Part shown: in pieces, positions 35,783 to 47,148 of the stretch
How the letters are laid out: the number at the start of each line of letters is the position of its first letter
Position numbering within the stretch: the first letter of the stretch is position 1
Source of the DNA: Paracoccus sp. (in: a-proteobacteria)
Lineage (GTDB): Bacteria; Pseudomonadota; Alphaproteobacteria; Rhodobacterales; Rhodobacteraceae
Direction: 5' to 3'
Length of the DNA stretch: 64,000 nt
Assembly: GCF_030538655.1 (NCBI RefSeq)
Contig: NZ_JAUNTO010000008.1
Location: 62,001 to 126,000, forward strand
Program-made: the position numbers and the translations under genes
The notes under the pieces: generated by a model
Told to the model about the DNA's origin: nothing
Databases searched by the model: none
What the model saw: the letters and a program-made list of their open reading frames with translations, nothing else

Positions 35783-37420
35783 TCAGATGATCGCAAGGTT
35801 CCCGGTTGCGGCTGCGACGGCAAAGACGATCAGATTCGCCACCGCATGGGCCAGAATAGCATCCGCAATCCGCCCGCTGCGGCGCGTGATCCAGGAAAAG
35901 GCCAGACCGGCGATCAGCGCCTCGACCCAGCGATCATGCAGGGCGGCGAACAGACCGGCGGTTATCAGCGCTGCCACCAGCACCCGCCACAGCGGCGCAG
36001 GCTGATCGGGCGCGGCGCCACGGATGCGGCTTTCCAGATAATCGCGGAAGAACAGTTCTTCGACCAGTGGCACCAGAACCACCGTGCCAATGCCCCGGAA
36101 CAGATACCACAGCACCAGCGCCCCGCCAGTCAACGCGCCATAGGGCGCCACGTCGGACGGTTCGACCGGGATCAGCGCCCAGCCGATGCCGACCGCCGCC
36201 CCCACCGTCAGCGCCAGCGGCGATACGCGCCAGTTGATGCTGCGGATAAAGGGCCAGAACAGCGCCACGGCAGCCGCCAGCAACAGGACGCGAACCGGAT
36301 AAAACATGGCGGGCGACTGCGTGATGGCGGGCACGACCACGGCGGTCAGCATGAACACGGCAAAGGGCAGGATGCGCGCGGCCTGCGGGTCCTGACGCAG
36401 CGGCGGCGGGGCGACGAATTGCCGGGGGACCGCATTGGCCGCGACCGTGCCGTAATCCTTGCGCAGCCACGGGATATTGCGGGCAACGGCGATGATCCCC
36501 AAGGCGATCAGCGTGAACATGATCCAGCCGGCGTGGCTGTGAAAGCCACCGGCGGCCAGTTCGGGCTGACCCTCTAACCCGATCATCATCAGCACGGCGA
36601 TCCGCACCACGTTCAGAATCGCGCTGGCCAGAATGCCCAGCGGATACAGGATCAGTGCATGGGGAAAGCGGATTTCGGCGCGGAACAGCCACAGGTAAAG
36701 CGTGACGAACAGCGTGACCAGCGCGATGCCTTCGACCCCCGAGCAGACGGGCGCGATGGAAATGGCAAAGTTTTCGCCCCACAGAATCTTGGTTTCCGGC
36801 TCTGGCGTGATCGGATAGCCGAACCCGCCAACGATGGCCACCACCGCGCGGAAGGTGATGTCGGCCACCGTATCCAACTGCCAGATCGGTTGCAGTTTCA
36901 TCGCAAGGGGCGGTGTCAGCATCCCCGCGATCAGCGCCACAGGCAGCGCAGGCCCGGCCTGCCGCAGAAAGCGGCCCCAGCGGACGGCGGGCGCCAGATA
37001 CAGCGCCAGCCCGGCCAGCATCAACGCCATGCCGCCGATCCAAAAGGCGAAAGAGGGCAGCACCATCGACCGCGCCTCGGCGGTTTCGCGCAGGAACAGC
37101 ACGGGCACAAAGGTCAGCGCAAAGCCAACCGCGTTCAGCGCCAGCGGGCGCAGGTCTCGACCCGGATCGGACAGCAAATCGGTAAACAGGTCACGGCGCA
37201 GCAGCGCGAACAGGCCAAGTGCGGCGGCGGCGCAGTAAATCCCGGCTAACGCCCGGCTGGCCCCGCCACAGGCCGCGGCGGGCCAGTAATCGAGACAGTA
37301 AAAATTGATGCCATGTTTGAACACCAGCCCGATGGCCAGCAGTTGCATGGCCAGCAGCGCGGCGGCAAAGATCAGCGGCCGGATGCGGGGGCGCGGATTG
37401 GTCTGTGCGGTCGCAAACAT
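35783..37420 (-). CDS. xrtE: Exosortase E / CPBP-type protease fusion, VPEID-CTERM system
   Basis: A 545-residue polytopic membrane protein with two fused parts. The first half is an exosortase, with catalytic Cys in APVCSGVEG, Arg in LNVVRIAVLMMIG and His in FHSHAGW. The second half is a CPBP/CAAX-type intramembrane protease with EELFFRDYLESRIRG and later FAALHDRWVEALIAGL. This fusion is the hallmark of exosortase E. ATG 37420 follows a GGAAGG-type ribosome site; the longer open frame to 37489 was not used. The tiny sorting-tail protein encoded 74 bp upstream is the presumed substrate. Confidence 0.9.
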   Translation of the reverse strand: MFATAQTNPRPRIRPLIFAAALLAMQLLAIGLVFKHGINFYCLDYWPAAACGGASRALAGIYCAAAALGLFALLRRDLFTDLLSDPGRDLRPLALNAVGFALTFVPVLFLRETAEARSMVLPSFAFWIGGMALMLAGLALYLAPAVRWGRFLRQAGPALPVALIAGMLTPPLAMKLQPIWQLDTVADITFRAVVAIVGGFGYPITPEPETKILWGENFAISIAPVCSGVEGIALVTLFVTLYLWLFRAEIRFPHALILYPLGILASAILNVVRIAVLMMIGLEGQPELAAGGFHSHAGWIMFTLIALGIIAVARNIPWLRKDYGTVAANAVPRQFVAPPPLRQDPQAARILPFAVFMLTAVVVPAITQSPAMFYPVRVLLLAAAVALFWPFIRSINWRVSPLALTVGAAVGIGWALIPVEPSDVAPYGALTGGALVLWYLFRGIGTVVLVPLVEELFFRDYLESRIRGAAPDQPAPLWRVLVAALITAGLFAALHDRWVEALIAGLAFSWITRRSGRIADAILAHAVANLIVFAVAAATGNLAII

Positions 37421-37494
37421 GGTAAACCCTTCCTCTTTATGGCGGCAGGCCCGCCTTGCGGGCGGACCTGCCAATGTTTCAGACCTCAATGAGA

Positions 37495-37698
37495 TCAGGC
37501 CGCGCGGCGGCGGCGTTCCCAGGTCAGCAGCACGACGGCGGCCAGAGCGGCGATTGCCGCAGTGCCTTCCAGCGCGCTGATTTCCGGCACCAGCGTCGGG
37601 TCGCAGCCCGGACCAGTGCAGCCACCGGCCGCCTGAGCGGTCGAGGCGATCATCGAGGAGAGAGCGGCGGCAACGCCACCAAATGCGAACTTCTTCAT
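37495..37698 (-). CDS. VPEID-CTERM-type sorted protein (VPEIS variant), exosortase E substrate
   Basis: A 67-residue precursor. A Sec signal peptide (MKKFAFGGVAAALSSMIASTAQA) is followed by only about ten residues of cargo (AGGCTGPGCDPTL), then the tail VPEISALEGTAAIAALAAVVLLTWERRRRAA: recognition motif, membrane helix and basic end. The usual motif is VPEID; here the fifth residue is Ser. Two cysteines in the cargo could form a disulfide or be modified. ATG 37698 is used rather than the open frame to 37755, because it starts the signal peptide. It is the obvious substrate of the adjacent exosortase. Confidence 0.8.
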   Translation of the reverse strand: MKKFAFGGVAAALSSMIASTAQAAGGCTGPGCDPTLVPEISALEGTAAIAALAAVVLLTWERRRRAA

Positions 37699-37754
37699 GC
37701 TACATAGCTCCGTAACAACGAACGAGCGTCCAGGAGTCTCGTTCACACACGACA

Positions 37755-37778
37755 CAAGATCACCGGACAGTGATCTTG
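37755..37778. terminator. Inverted repeat downstream of the SdrD-repeat gene
   Basis: Perfect 9-bp arms CAAGATCAC (37755-37763) and GTGATCTTG (37770-37778) with a 6-base loop, 71 bp after the stop of the large surface-protein gene and 57 bp before the VPEIS gene. No T-run follows, so it may be a weak or Rho-assisted terminator, or an operator for the VPEIS gene. Confidence 0.45.
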
Positions 37779-37848
37779 ATCCCGATCCATGGACAACCGG
37801 GATGTCAACGCGGGGCCAGTCAGGCCCGGTCCCGCGATTTCGCTTTAC

Positions 37849-40800
37849 TCAGCACAGGCAATCCAGCGCGAGATCATTCCAATTCACACCGATGATGAAC
37901 GGTTGTTCGTGGTTGCCGTTGGCTCCGGTCGGTTCCAGGATCAGGCCGATGATGTCGCCTTCGCCCGGTTCGAACCCGTTGCCCTGCGCCATGGCCAGGT
38001 CATAGATTTCCTGCGCATTGGCCGTGGTGCCGTAGTTATAATCCGGCTGCACGAACACGATGCCGTCTGTCAGACCCCAGATGGCGCCCTGAATTTCGGC
38101 CTCGGTATAAGTGGTGTTGGTGCCATCGCCATTATCGCGCGAGCCGAAGTCCTGGTTCAGGATCCAGTTCACCTTGTCCAGATTCTGCGGCAGCGGGATT
38201 TGTGTGTTGCTGGGCAACGAGTCCTCATCGGCCAGATAGATATTGACCGGCAGGTTGGTGTTCAGCGGCAGGTTGTCATAGGCCGACACACAATAGGCGA
38301 TGTCGAAGGACTTGCCGTCCAGACGGGCATCGCCGGTGCCGGTGACGGTGGCGGTGTAGAAGGCACCGTCAAACGACCTGTCCAGCGTCACGCGCAGCAC
38401 GCCACTGTCGGGCAGGCTGGCCTTGATGCTTTCCAGCGTGTTGGTGACGCCGCACCATTTCATGTCAACCGCCGCGCTGGCGGTGCCGCCCATGCCGTCG
38501 CTGATGGAATAGCCATAGCTGACGGTGGTGCTGGTGCCGACGATCTGGTCCTCGTAGGCGGTGCCCGAGGCGTCGAACACAAGCTGGCCGCTGGTCAGGG
38601 TGACGCGAACGCCATCCGACAGGGTCAGCGTCTGGCCATCGGCAATTGCCCGGCCCGCCACATGGGTGATGCTCAGCGCATCGCCGTCCGCGTCGGTGTC
38701 ATTGGCCAGCACGTCCACGGTCACGGCCTTGTCGGCGCAGGTGTGGGCGCTGTCGTTGTTGGCAACCGGGGCACGGTTGTCACGCACCAGACCGGCATCG
38801 ACGGTCAGGTTGGTTTCACCAATCGCCAGCGAGATGGTGCCGGTGCGGCCAGTGGCCTGAGCGGCGTCACTGTCGATGGCGTCGTTGCTGCCAGCGTTCG
38901 CGGTGGTGAAGCTGTAACCATCGGGGCGGGCAAAACCGACCTGATAATCGCCCGCCAGCAGGCCGGTGAACAGGTATTTGCCGTTCGCGTCGGTGGTGGT
39001 GGTCGCCACAACGGCGCCGGTCGCGGCGTCATACAGAGTCACGGTCACACCGGCGCGGCCGGTGTCGCCATTGTCCTGAATGCCGTTGCGGTTGCTGTCC
39101 ACCCAGACGTAATCACCCAGCGATGCGGTGCCCGGATCTTTGTAGCCGGCGTCCACATCGGTCACGTTATCGCCGACATTGACGGTGTAGCTGCCGGTGC
39201 GGCCGGTGGTCTGGCTGGCATCGCTGTCAACGGTGTCGTCGTTGCCGACGTCCTGCTGGGTCAGCACACGACCGTTCGCCGTGGTCGGGAACTGAACCGA
39301 ATAGTTGCCCGCATCCAGATTGGTGAAGCGATACGATCCATCCGCCGCAGTAGTGGTGGTGGCGATCACAACGCCAGCGGCGTTCAGCAGCTGCACGGTC
39401 TGACCGGCAATTCCCGGTTCGTTGTTGTCGATGCCGTCACGGTTGGCGTCAACAAAGGCGCGGCCTTCCAGCGATGCGGTGCCCGGATCCTTGTAACCGG
39501 CGTCCACGTCTTTGACGTTCTGGCCGATATTTACGGTATAGCTGCCGGTCCGCCCGGTCGAGGGGTTGGCGTCGCTGTCGATGGTGTCGTTGTTACCCAC
39601 GTCCTGCGCGGTCAGCACACGGCCATCGGCATCGGTCGGGAAGACCACGGTATAGGTGCCCGCGTCCAGCCCGTCGAATTTGTAGGAACCATCGGCACCA
39701 GTGGTGGTCACGGCAACGACATTGCCGTTTGCATCCAGCAGTTGCACGGTCTGGCCCGGAATGCCCGGCTCGTTATTGTCCAGCCCGTCCTTGTTGCTGT
39801 CCAGGAAGGCGCGGCCTTCCAGCGAGGCGGTGCCGGGGTCTTTCAGACCGGCATCGACATTGCTGGTGGTTTCGCCCGCGACGACGGCATAAGCGTCGGT
39901 GCGGCCGGTCACAACGTTGGCGTCGCTGTCGATGGTGTCGTCATCGCCGACGTTCTGGTGGGTCAGCACGCGGCCATTGACCGAGGTCGGGAACACGACG
40001 GTATAGTTCCCCGGCTGAAGGTTGCCGAACAGGTAGGAACCATCGGCCCCGGTGGTGGTGGTGGCGACCAGATTACCGTTTGCATCCAGCAGCTGCACGG
40101 TCACGCCCTGAACACCAGGTTCGCTGTTGTCCAGACCATCCTTGTTCTGGTCGATGAACACACGACCTTCCAGCGCGCCGACGCTTGGGCCACTGGGGCA
40201 CAGGGTCAGCTTGTCGATCTTGGCGTATTCACAATACTTGCCTTCGGCGCTCAGCTTGATGACATCGCCGGGTTTCAGGTTAAGATTCTCGATCGTCACC
40301 TCGTTCCAGCGGTTGTTGTCTTTGTTAAGGCTGACCGTCTGAACCAGTTTGTTGTTGACATAGACCCGGATCGAACCGCTGCCCGCCGTGTCGGTATAGC
40401 GCATGGTCATGTCGAATTCGCCTGCCGGACCCTTGTAGGTCGTATAGGCATAGCCGCTATAGCCGGTCAGGCCGATGACCTTGCCTTCCGACGCGCCCGA
40501 AACCGAGCCGACGCGCATGTTACACAGCGTCATGGATTCCGCTTCGATCACCTGACAGGCGGGGGTGCCTTCGTCCACGTCCTTGACGCAAACGGTCAGT
40601 TCTTTGTTCTGGACGCCGCCCTTGCCGTCGTCCACGGCCACGATCACCTTATAGGTGTTGGTGCCAGCCTTGGAACCGGGGGTTTCATAATCCGGCGCTT
40701 TCACAAAGCTCAGTTCGCCGGTTTTGGCGTCGATCACGAACGAACCGGCATCGGTGCCGCCGATGATCTTGAAGGTCAGCTTGTCGCCATCGGCGTCGGT

Positions 40801-41379
40801 GGCGTTCAGCTTGATGACCAGCGTGTTGTTTTCATCAATGCAGAACACGCCGTCCTTGGGGACGTTGGTAAAGGTCGGCGGGGTGTTCGGCGGGGCCGAC
40901 GAACCGGCGCCCAGGCAATTATAGTTGACCCATGAACCGGAAACCGCACAGGTCTGCACAACCGACAGACTGACACCAGCCGGAGGGGTAGCACCGTAGA
41001 AGGTGAAATAGCCGTTGCCCGCGCCGGGGGAATCGTGGCCCTCGACGATGATGTCGATCAGGTAATAGGTCTTGCCGTCCGAACCCTTCAGCACGTGGTA
41101 TTTGTCGGCATACATCTTGCCGCCGGTCCCGGTGCCGTTGATCGTGGCGTCCTGACCCGTGCGGTCGGTCGATTGTGTTTTCCCGGTCCACCAGTTCTTG
41201 GAACCGCCGCTCAGCGCGCCGTCATTGTCCTTGGTGGACATGGTGACGGTTGCCGATTTCGGCATGACGAAGGTGTCGCCCAGGCCAAAGTCAGAGCCGT
41301 TCTTGCCGTTGGCCAACAGGTCGGCTTCGGTGAAAGCTGTCCATGTATAGGTTTTTGTCGTGCTATAGTAATATGTCAC
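37849..41379 (-). CDS. Large multidomain surface protein: cadherin, CBM-like, four SdrD-B repeats, thioester-like C-terminus
   Basis: A 1176-residue extracellular protein. Domain order: a unique N-terminal region (about 1-165); a cadherin-like domain (about 170-275, DATDADGDKLTFKI); a CBM6/35-like domain (about 282-400, VIEAESMTL to KIDKLTLCP); four SdrD B-like repeats of exactly 117 residues (about 403-870); an Ig/cadherin-like 'VLANDTDADGDALSI' unit; and a C-terminal domain with YC (Cys1030) and EIQGAIWGLTDG (Gln1097) resembling thioester adhesin domains. GTG 41379 is preceded by GGAGGG at ideal spacing. There is no signal peptide and no RTX nonapeptide, so a type I-like or unknown export route is inferred. 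It probably binds carbohydrate or host/abiotic surfaces. Confidence 0.8.
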   Translation of the reverse strand: MTYYYSTTKTYTWTAFTEADLLANGKNGSDFGLGDTFVMPKSATVTMSTKDNDGALSGGSKNWWTGKTQSTDRTGQDATINGTGTGGKMYADKYHVLKGSDGKTYYLIDIIVEGHDSPGAGNGYFTFYGATPPAGVSLSVVQTCAVSGSWVNYNCLGAGSSAPPNTPPTFTNVPKDGVFCIDENNTLVIKLNATDADGDKLTFKIIGGTDAGSFVIDAKTGELSFVKAPDYETPGSKAGTNTYKVIVAVDDGKGGVQNKELTVCVKDVDEGTPACQVIEAESMTLCNMRVGSVSGASEGKVIGLTGYSGYAYTTYKGPAGEFDMTMRYTDTAGSGSIRVYVNNKLVQTVSLNKDNNRWNEVTIENLNLKPGDVIKLSAEGKYCEYAKIDKLTLCPSGPSVGALEGRVFIDQNKDGLDNSEPGVQGVTVQLLDANGNLVATTTTGADGSYLFGNLQPGNYTVVFPTSVNGRVLTHQNVGDDDTIDSDANVVTGRTDAYAVVAGETTSNVDAGLKDPGTASLEGRAFLDSNKDGLDNNEPGIPGQTVQLLDANGNVVAVTTTGADGSYKFDGLDAGTYTVVFPTDADGRVLTAQDVGNNDTIDSDANPSTGRTGSYTVNIGQNVKDVDAGYKDPGTASLEGRAFVDANRDGIDNNEPGIAGQTVQLLNAAGVVIATTTTAADGSYRFTNLDAGNYSVQFPTTANGRVLTQQDVGNDDTVDSDASQTTGRTGSYTVNVGDNVTDVDAGYKDPGTASLGDYVWVDSNRNGIQDNGDTGRAGVTVTLYDAATGAVVATTTTDANGKYLFTGLLAGDYQVGFARPDGYSFTTANAGSNDAIDSDAAQATGRTGTISLAIGETNLTVDAGLVRDNRAPVANNDSAHTCADKAVTVDVLANDTDADGDALSITHVAGRAIADGQTLTLSDGVRVTLTSGQLVFDASGTAYEDQIVGTSTTVSYGYSISDGMGGTASAAVDMKWCGVTNTLESIKASLPDSGVLRVTLDRSFDGAFYTATVTGTGDARLDGKSFDIAYCVSAYDNLPLNTNLPVNIYLADEDSLPSNTQIPLPQNLDKVNWILNQDFGSRDNGDGTNTTYTEAEIQGAIWGLTDGIVFVQPDYNYGTTANAQEIYDLAMAQGNGFEPGEGDIIGLILEPTGANGNHEQPFIIGVNWNDLALDCLC
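38770..40173 (-). repeat. Four in-frame 351-bp repeats encoding SdrD B-like domains
   Basis: Unit boundaries taken at the leucine of LEGRxF fall at 40173, 39822, 39471 and 39120, an exact 351-bp (117-residue) period with no indels. Units 1-3 share DxNxDGxDNxEPG and the closing DPGTAS; unit 4 (LGDYVWVDSNRNGIQDNGD) is more diverged. Each has Ca-binding-style acidic loops. Confidence 0.85.
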
Positions 41380-42279
41380 TGTTGTCCCTCCTGAGTATCG
41401 GACTGCCTGTTGCCGTAAGGCAAAAGTAAACCACCCCACCGGAATGACCGGCGAGCAATGTTGAACTACAGAAGAAGCGGGCCATCCCCGGACCGCCGCA
41501 CCCGGCAACGGGGTGCGGCAGAGCCTTTGTCAGATCCCTGTTCCACCGGGATTCAACCTAACCTAACGGCAGTTAAAGTTCATGTGAAAATTTAATAATT
41601 TTGGTTCAGTTTTCCCTCTTGTCAGGGGGGTGCTCTGCCGAGGGTGCATAAAGTCCGCACATTTCCACAACTTGAGATGGTATAGCCGCTTAATATTTTC
41701 TGTAGACCGGCGCCAATCCGCCGAAAGTATCTGCATGGGGTGATTCGCGCGTCTTCCGACAGGCGCTGTGTGGGTTAAAAATTTGTATTTTTGGTTCAGA
41801 TTTAAATTAATATGATTTAAAATCAGCAATATGACGGGATATGCCGTTGCGGTGCGGTATCGGCATCGAGGCGATGTTACGGTAGCTCTGCACCGCTTTG
41901 GGTTTTAAATGAGCGATTCGTCGGAGATGTGCATCGGCGGGCTTTTGCTCGTCTTAGGGTGTTTTATTACCGCTATCCTTATTTTTGAAACTTAGTTTAG
42001 TTTTTCATTCATGCCGTGATCGCCTGTGCGGCCATACAATCTGCCCTGCGATGAATTCTGGCAGCGGGACATAACCCCGCCGACTGCTGCTGAGATGCCA
42101 TCAATGTGTCGGGATGACTGGCGCAACGATCGTGAACCGACGGCGGGGCTGAAAGCTGCGCCGCAGGATAGGGTGCGCATCAGCCGCATGAAATGGGGTG
42201 TGGGTCGGCCCAAAGCCGACCCTGACAATAGCTATGCTGGTGGGAATGGCATGACCTATCAAAAGGTAGGTTTTGGCGC
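41380..42279. promoter_or_regulatory. AT-rich non-coding region upstream of the surface-protein gene
   Basis: About 900 bp without a supported gene. From 41570 to 42010 the base composition falls well below the rest of the window, with runs such as TTTAATAATTTT and ATTTAAATTAATATG. TTTTGGTTCAG occurs twice in the same orientation (ending at 41609 and 41799). Short open frames here have no recognisable content. The region probably holds the surface-protein promoter and silencing or regulatory sites; 42010-42279 is ordinary GC and carries only the gst terminator hairpin. Confidence 0.5.
42202..42222 (-). terminator. Hairpin after the GST gene
   Basis: Perfect 8-bp stem GGGTCGGC (42202-42209) / GCCGACCC (42215-42222) with a 5-base loop, 58 bp beyond the stop of the GST gene. 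No T-run follows on either strand. Confidence 0.5.
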
Positions 42280-42873
42280 TCAATGCCCCTCGATTGTGCG
42301 CATCAACCGCACGGCGTCGCGATCCTGACAGCGTGCGGCCCAGGCCCGCACCGCTGGCGTTGCGGGCAGTTGATCGCCAAACCACGCGAACAGTTCCGCG
42401 CATAACAGATCGGCGGCGCTGTAATCATCGCCCAGCAGATAGGGCTGGTGCGTCAGAACTTCGTTCAGTCGGGCAAGGGCGGTGTCGTAATCGCGCAGGC
42501 TGTTCGTGATGGCGGGATGATTCACCTTTGCCCACATCAGGATTGTGACGGGTTCGAACACCCCCTGATACCAGACCAGCCACGACAGATAGGCCCCGCG
42601 CTGCGGGTGCCCGACCGGACGCCCCAGCGGGCTGTCAAAGCGTTCGGTCAGATACAGGATGATCGCCGCGCGTTCGCGCACATGGTCGGTGCCGTCGGTC
42701 AGATAGGGCACCTTGCCTTCCGGGTGCGGGTTGGCAGCGTCGCGCTGGCCCGAGCCATCCTGCCGCGGGATCGTCACCTGTTCGATCCGCACCTGATCGG
42801 TGACGGCCATTTCATGCAGCAATTGCACGACCGAGGTCGAGCGGCTGGCGGGGGCGTGATAGAGGGTCAGCAT
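42280..42873 (-). CDS. Glutathione S-transferase family protein
   Basis: A 197-residue GST. The N-terminal thioredoxin-like domain begins LTLYHAPASRSTSVVQLLHEM and has the cis-proline glutathione-site region NPHPEGKVPYLTDG; the all-helical C-terminal domain has YLLGDDYSAADLLCAELFAWF, the conserved N-capping aspartate region. The catalytic residue is probably one of the N-terminal serines. It is divergent from the WYL regulator 63 bp away, which is its likely regulator. Substrate unknown. Confidence 0.87.
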   Translation of the reverse strand: MLTLYHAPASRSTSVVQLLHEMAVTDQVRIEQVTIPRQDGSGQRDAANPHPEGKVPYLTDGTDHVRERAAIILYLTERFDSPLGRPVGHPQRGAYLSWLVWYQGVFEPVTILMWAKVNHPAITNSLRDYDTALARLNEVLTHQPYLLGDDYSAADLLCAELFAWFGDQLPATPAVRAWAARCQDRDAVRLMRTIEGH

Positions 42874-42936
42874 GTCTTGCTCCTTCCGGTGTGATGAGCA
42901 TGATCTACGCTATGGCCCCTGACAGAAGGTGACAGC

Positions 42937-43686
42937 ATGGCCCGATCTGACCGGCTGATGCGGCTGATGGATCGTCTGCGGCGCTTGCCTGCCCCGGTCA
43001 CGGCGGCGCGGCTGGCCAGCGAAACCGGGGTTTCGCCGCGGCAATTGTATCGCGACATCGCCACGTTGCGCGCGGGTGGGGCGCTGATCGACGGCGAAGC
43101 CGGTGTCGGCTACACCCTGACCGAAGACCCGGCGCTGCCGCCGCAATCCTTTTCCCGGCTGGAAATCGAGGCGCTGCGTCTGGCGGTCGAGGCACTGCCC
43201 GCCATCGGCGATCCCGACCTGATCGAAGCGGCCCATACCGCCCTGTCGCGCATGATCGCAACGCTGCCCGAACGGCAGGCGCAACAGGCGATGCACGCAA
43301 TCATGAAAACCTTTGTCCCGCTGCCCGCGCGCGATCCGCCGCAGGTGCCGCTGGCGCTGATCCGTCAGGCGTGCTGGGATGAGCAGGCGCTGATGATTGA
43401 CTATTGCGATGTGCAGGGCGCGCGAACGCAGCGGGTGATCTGGCCGCTGGCGCTGTCCTATTCCGAGCGGGCGCTGATGTTGTTGGCGCATTGCCGATTG
43501 CGGGATGATTTCCGCACCTTTCATGTCAACCGCATCGCCGATACCCACATGACCGGTGACAGTTTCCGCCCCCGGCGGGTGGCCTTGCTGCGCGATTACA
43601 TCATCACCCGGCGCGACATGAAAAAGCCGGGGCGCGCAGATGGCGGCCCCGGCCCGGTTTCATGCAATCAACCAGGTCAGAACTGA
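42937..43686 (+). CDS. YafY-type transcriptional regulator (HTH + WYL domain)
   Basis: A 249-residue regulator. The winged helix-turn-helix is at the start (RLMRLMDRLRRLPAPVTAARLASETGVSPRQLYRDIATLRAGG) and a WYL ligand-sensing domain follows (ALMIDYCDVQGARTQRVIWPLALSYSERALMLLAHCRLRDDFRTFHVNRI). Typical members control nearby detoxification genes; the divergent GST gene with a 63-bp shared promoter is the natural target. Its last 20 or so residues (after RRDMKKPG) come from read-through into the terminator of the convergent porin gene, and the stop overlaps that gene by 10 bp. Confidence 0.88.
   Translation: MARSDRLMRLMDRLRRLPAPVTAARLASETGVSPRQLYRDIATLRAGGALIDGEAGVGYTLTEDPALPPQSFSRLEIEALRLAVEALPAIGDPDLIEAAHTALSRMIATLPERQAQQAMHAIMKTFVPLPARDPPQVPLALIRQACWDEQALMIDYCDVQGARTQRVIWPLALSYSERALMLLAHCRLRDDFRTFHVNRIADTHMTGDSFRPRRVALLRDYIITRRDMKKPGRADGGPGPVSCNQPGQN
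43621..43653 (-). terminator. Intrinsic terminator of the porin gene, inside the regulator's 3' end
   Basis: Read on the minus strand: stem GCCGGGGC/GCCCCGGC (43646-43653 with 43626-43633), a 12-base loop, then five T (43625-43621). It lies 24 bp past the porin stop and within the coding end of the WYL regulator. Confidence 0.75.
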
Positions 43687-44435
43687 TAGTTCAGACCGAT
43701 TTTGATCAGGTGATGTTCCGGCGTGGCAACGGTCTGAACGCCCGAGTCACTGCCTTCGCTGGCCGGGAAGAACACGTCGGTCTTGCCAAAGTTATAATAG
43801 TTCCACTCGCCAAACAGGGACAGACGGTCATTGATCTTACGCTCGACACCGGCACCGATGACATAGCGGGTGGCATCGTAATCAACCGACAGCGCGCCTT
43901 CGCCCGTGCCCTGGGTATAGGTAAAGTCGCCATAGGCGATACCGGCCAGACCATAGACCAGCGTTTGTTCGTTCACCAGCGAGCCGCCTTTGAACTTTAG
44001 CGAGATGATGTGGTTCACCTCGGACTTGCCGCCATCGGTAAAGGTGCTGCCGCCTGCGACGGCTTCGTAATCGTCTTCGACCTTGCCGAAATCAACGCTC
44101 AGCTCTGGGCCGTAAACCCAATTGTTACGCTGCCAGCGATAGCCAAGCGCCAAGGATGCCGCCGGACCTTTGACATCCAGACTGTGCCCCGAAGGCGTCA
44201 CCGAACCAGCCGCAACACCGCCCGTGACGTTTTCCATGCCCACGCGGTCATCGCCGTTGAAGGCATAGCCCAAGGCACCGCCGACATAGGCGCCGGCCCA
44301 CAGCGGCGCGGCCACCTGTTCAGACGGGGCGATGACGATCGGCGCCTGGACCACGGGCGGGGTATAGCCGCCAGCCAGCGCGGCGGCGGGCAGGGCAGCG
44401 GTGGCAAAGGCGGCAAGGCGCAGATTGCGGATCAT
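43677..44435 (-). CDS. Omp25/Omp31-like outer-membrane beta-barrel protein
   Basis: A 252-residue outer-membrane protein with a signal peptide (MIRNLRLAAFATAALPAAALAG). An eight-stranded barrel follows, starting WAGAYVGGALGYAFNGDDR and ending LFGEWNYYNF...IGLNYQF with the terminal aromatic needed for Bam insertion. The family provides structural surface porins or adhesins in alphaproteobacteria. ATG 44435 has GGAGCC upstream and starts the signal peptide. It stands alone with its own terminator. Confidence 0.87.
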   Translation of the reverse strand: MIRNLRLAAFATAALPAAALAGGYTPPVVQAPIVIAPSEQVAAPLWAGAYVGGALGYAFNGDDRVGMENVTGGVAAGSVTPSGHSLDVKGPAASLALGYRWQRNNWVYGPELSVDFGKVEDDYEAVAGGSTFTDGGKSEVNHIISLKFKGGSLVNEQTLVYGLAGIAYGDFTYTQGTGEGALSVDYDATRYVIGAGVERKINDRLSLFGEWNYYNFGKTDVFFPASEGSDSGVQTVATPEHHLIKIGLNYQF

Positions 44436-44568
44436 TACAAGGCTCCATCCAAGAGATAACACGGATTTGCCCCTGCCTTAACGTCAGGCTGCCTATCGCG
44501 CAAACATCCCGTTACCGCATCCGTCGAAAAGAACCGGCGCGCGGCAGGAAAACCACATAATGTCTGGT

Positions 44569-47037
<2,469 letters not shown>

Positions 47038-47148
47038 TTATAGGGGCAAGGCGGGGGAATGTCACGGCAAAGCCACAAGATTTTGCGGTTGGCGGGGGTA
47101 TTTCCCCCTTGGCCGGACGGCGAATACGCTTGCACAAGCAAGAAGCGG

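Noticed and set aside
38770..40173. Regular repeats considered as a CRISPR array
   Set aside because: Units are 351 bp, in frame and encode SdrD domains; there are no short repeats with unique spacers.
37789..40935. A 1048-codon open frame antisense to the SdrD-repeat gene
   Set aside because: It mirrors the repeats of the real gene and has no recognisable domain; the opposite strand has a start, a ribosome site and known domains.
42026..42328. A 100-codon open frame in the gap before the GST gene
   Set aside because: No ribosome site, no family resemblance, and it runs through the GST terminator hairpin and into the GST 3' end.
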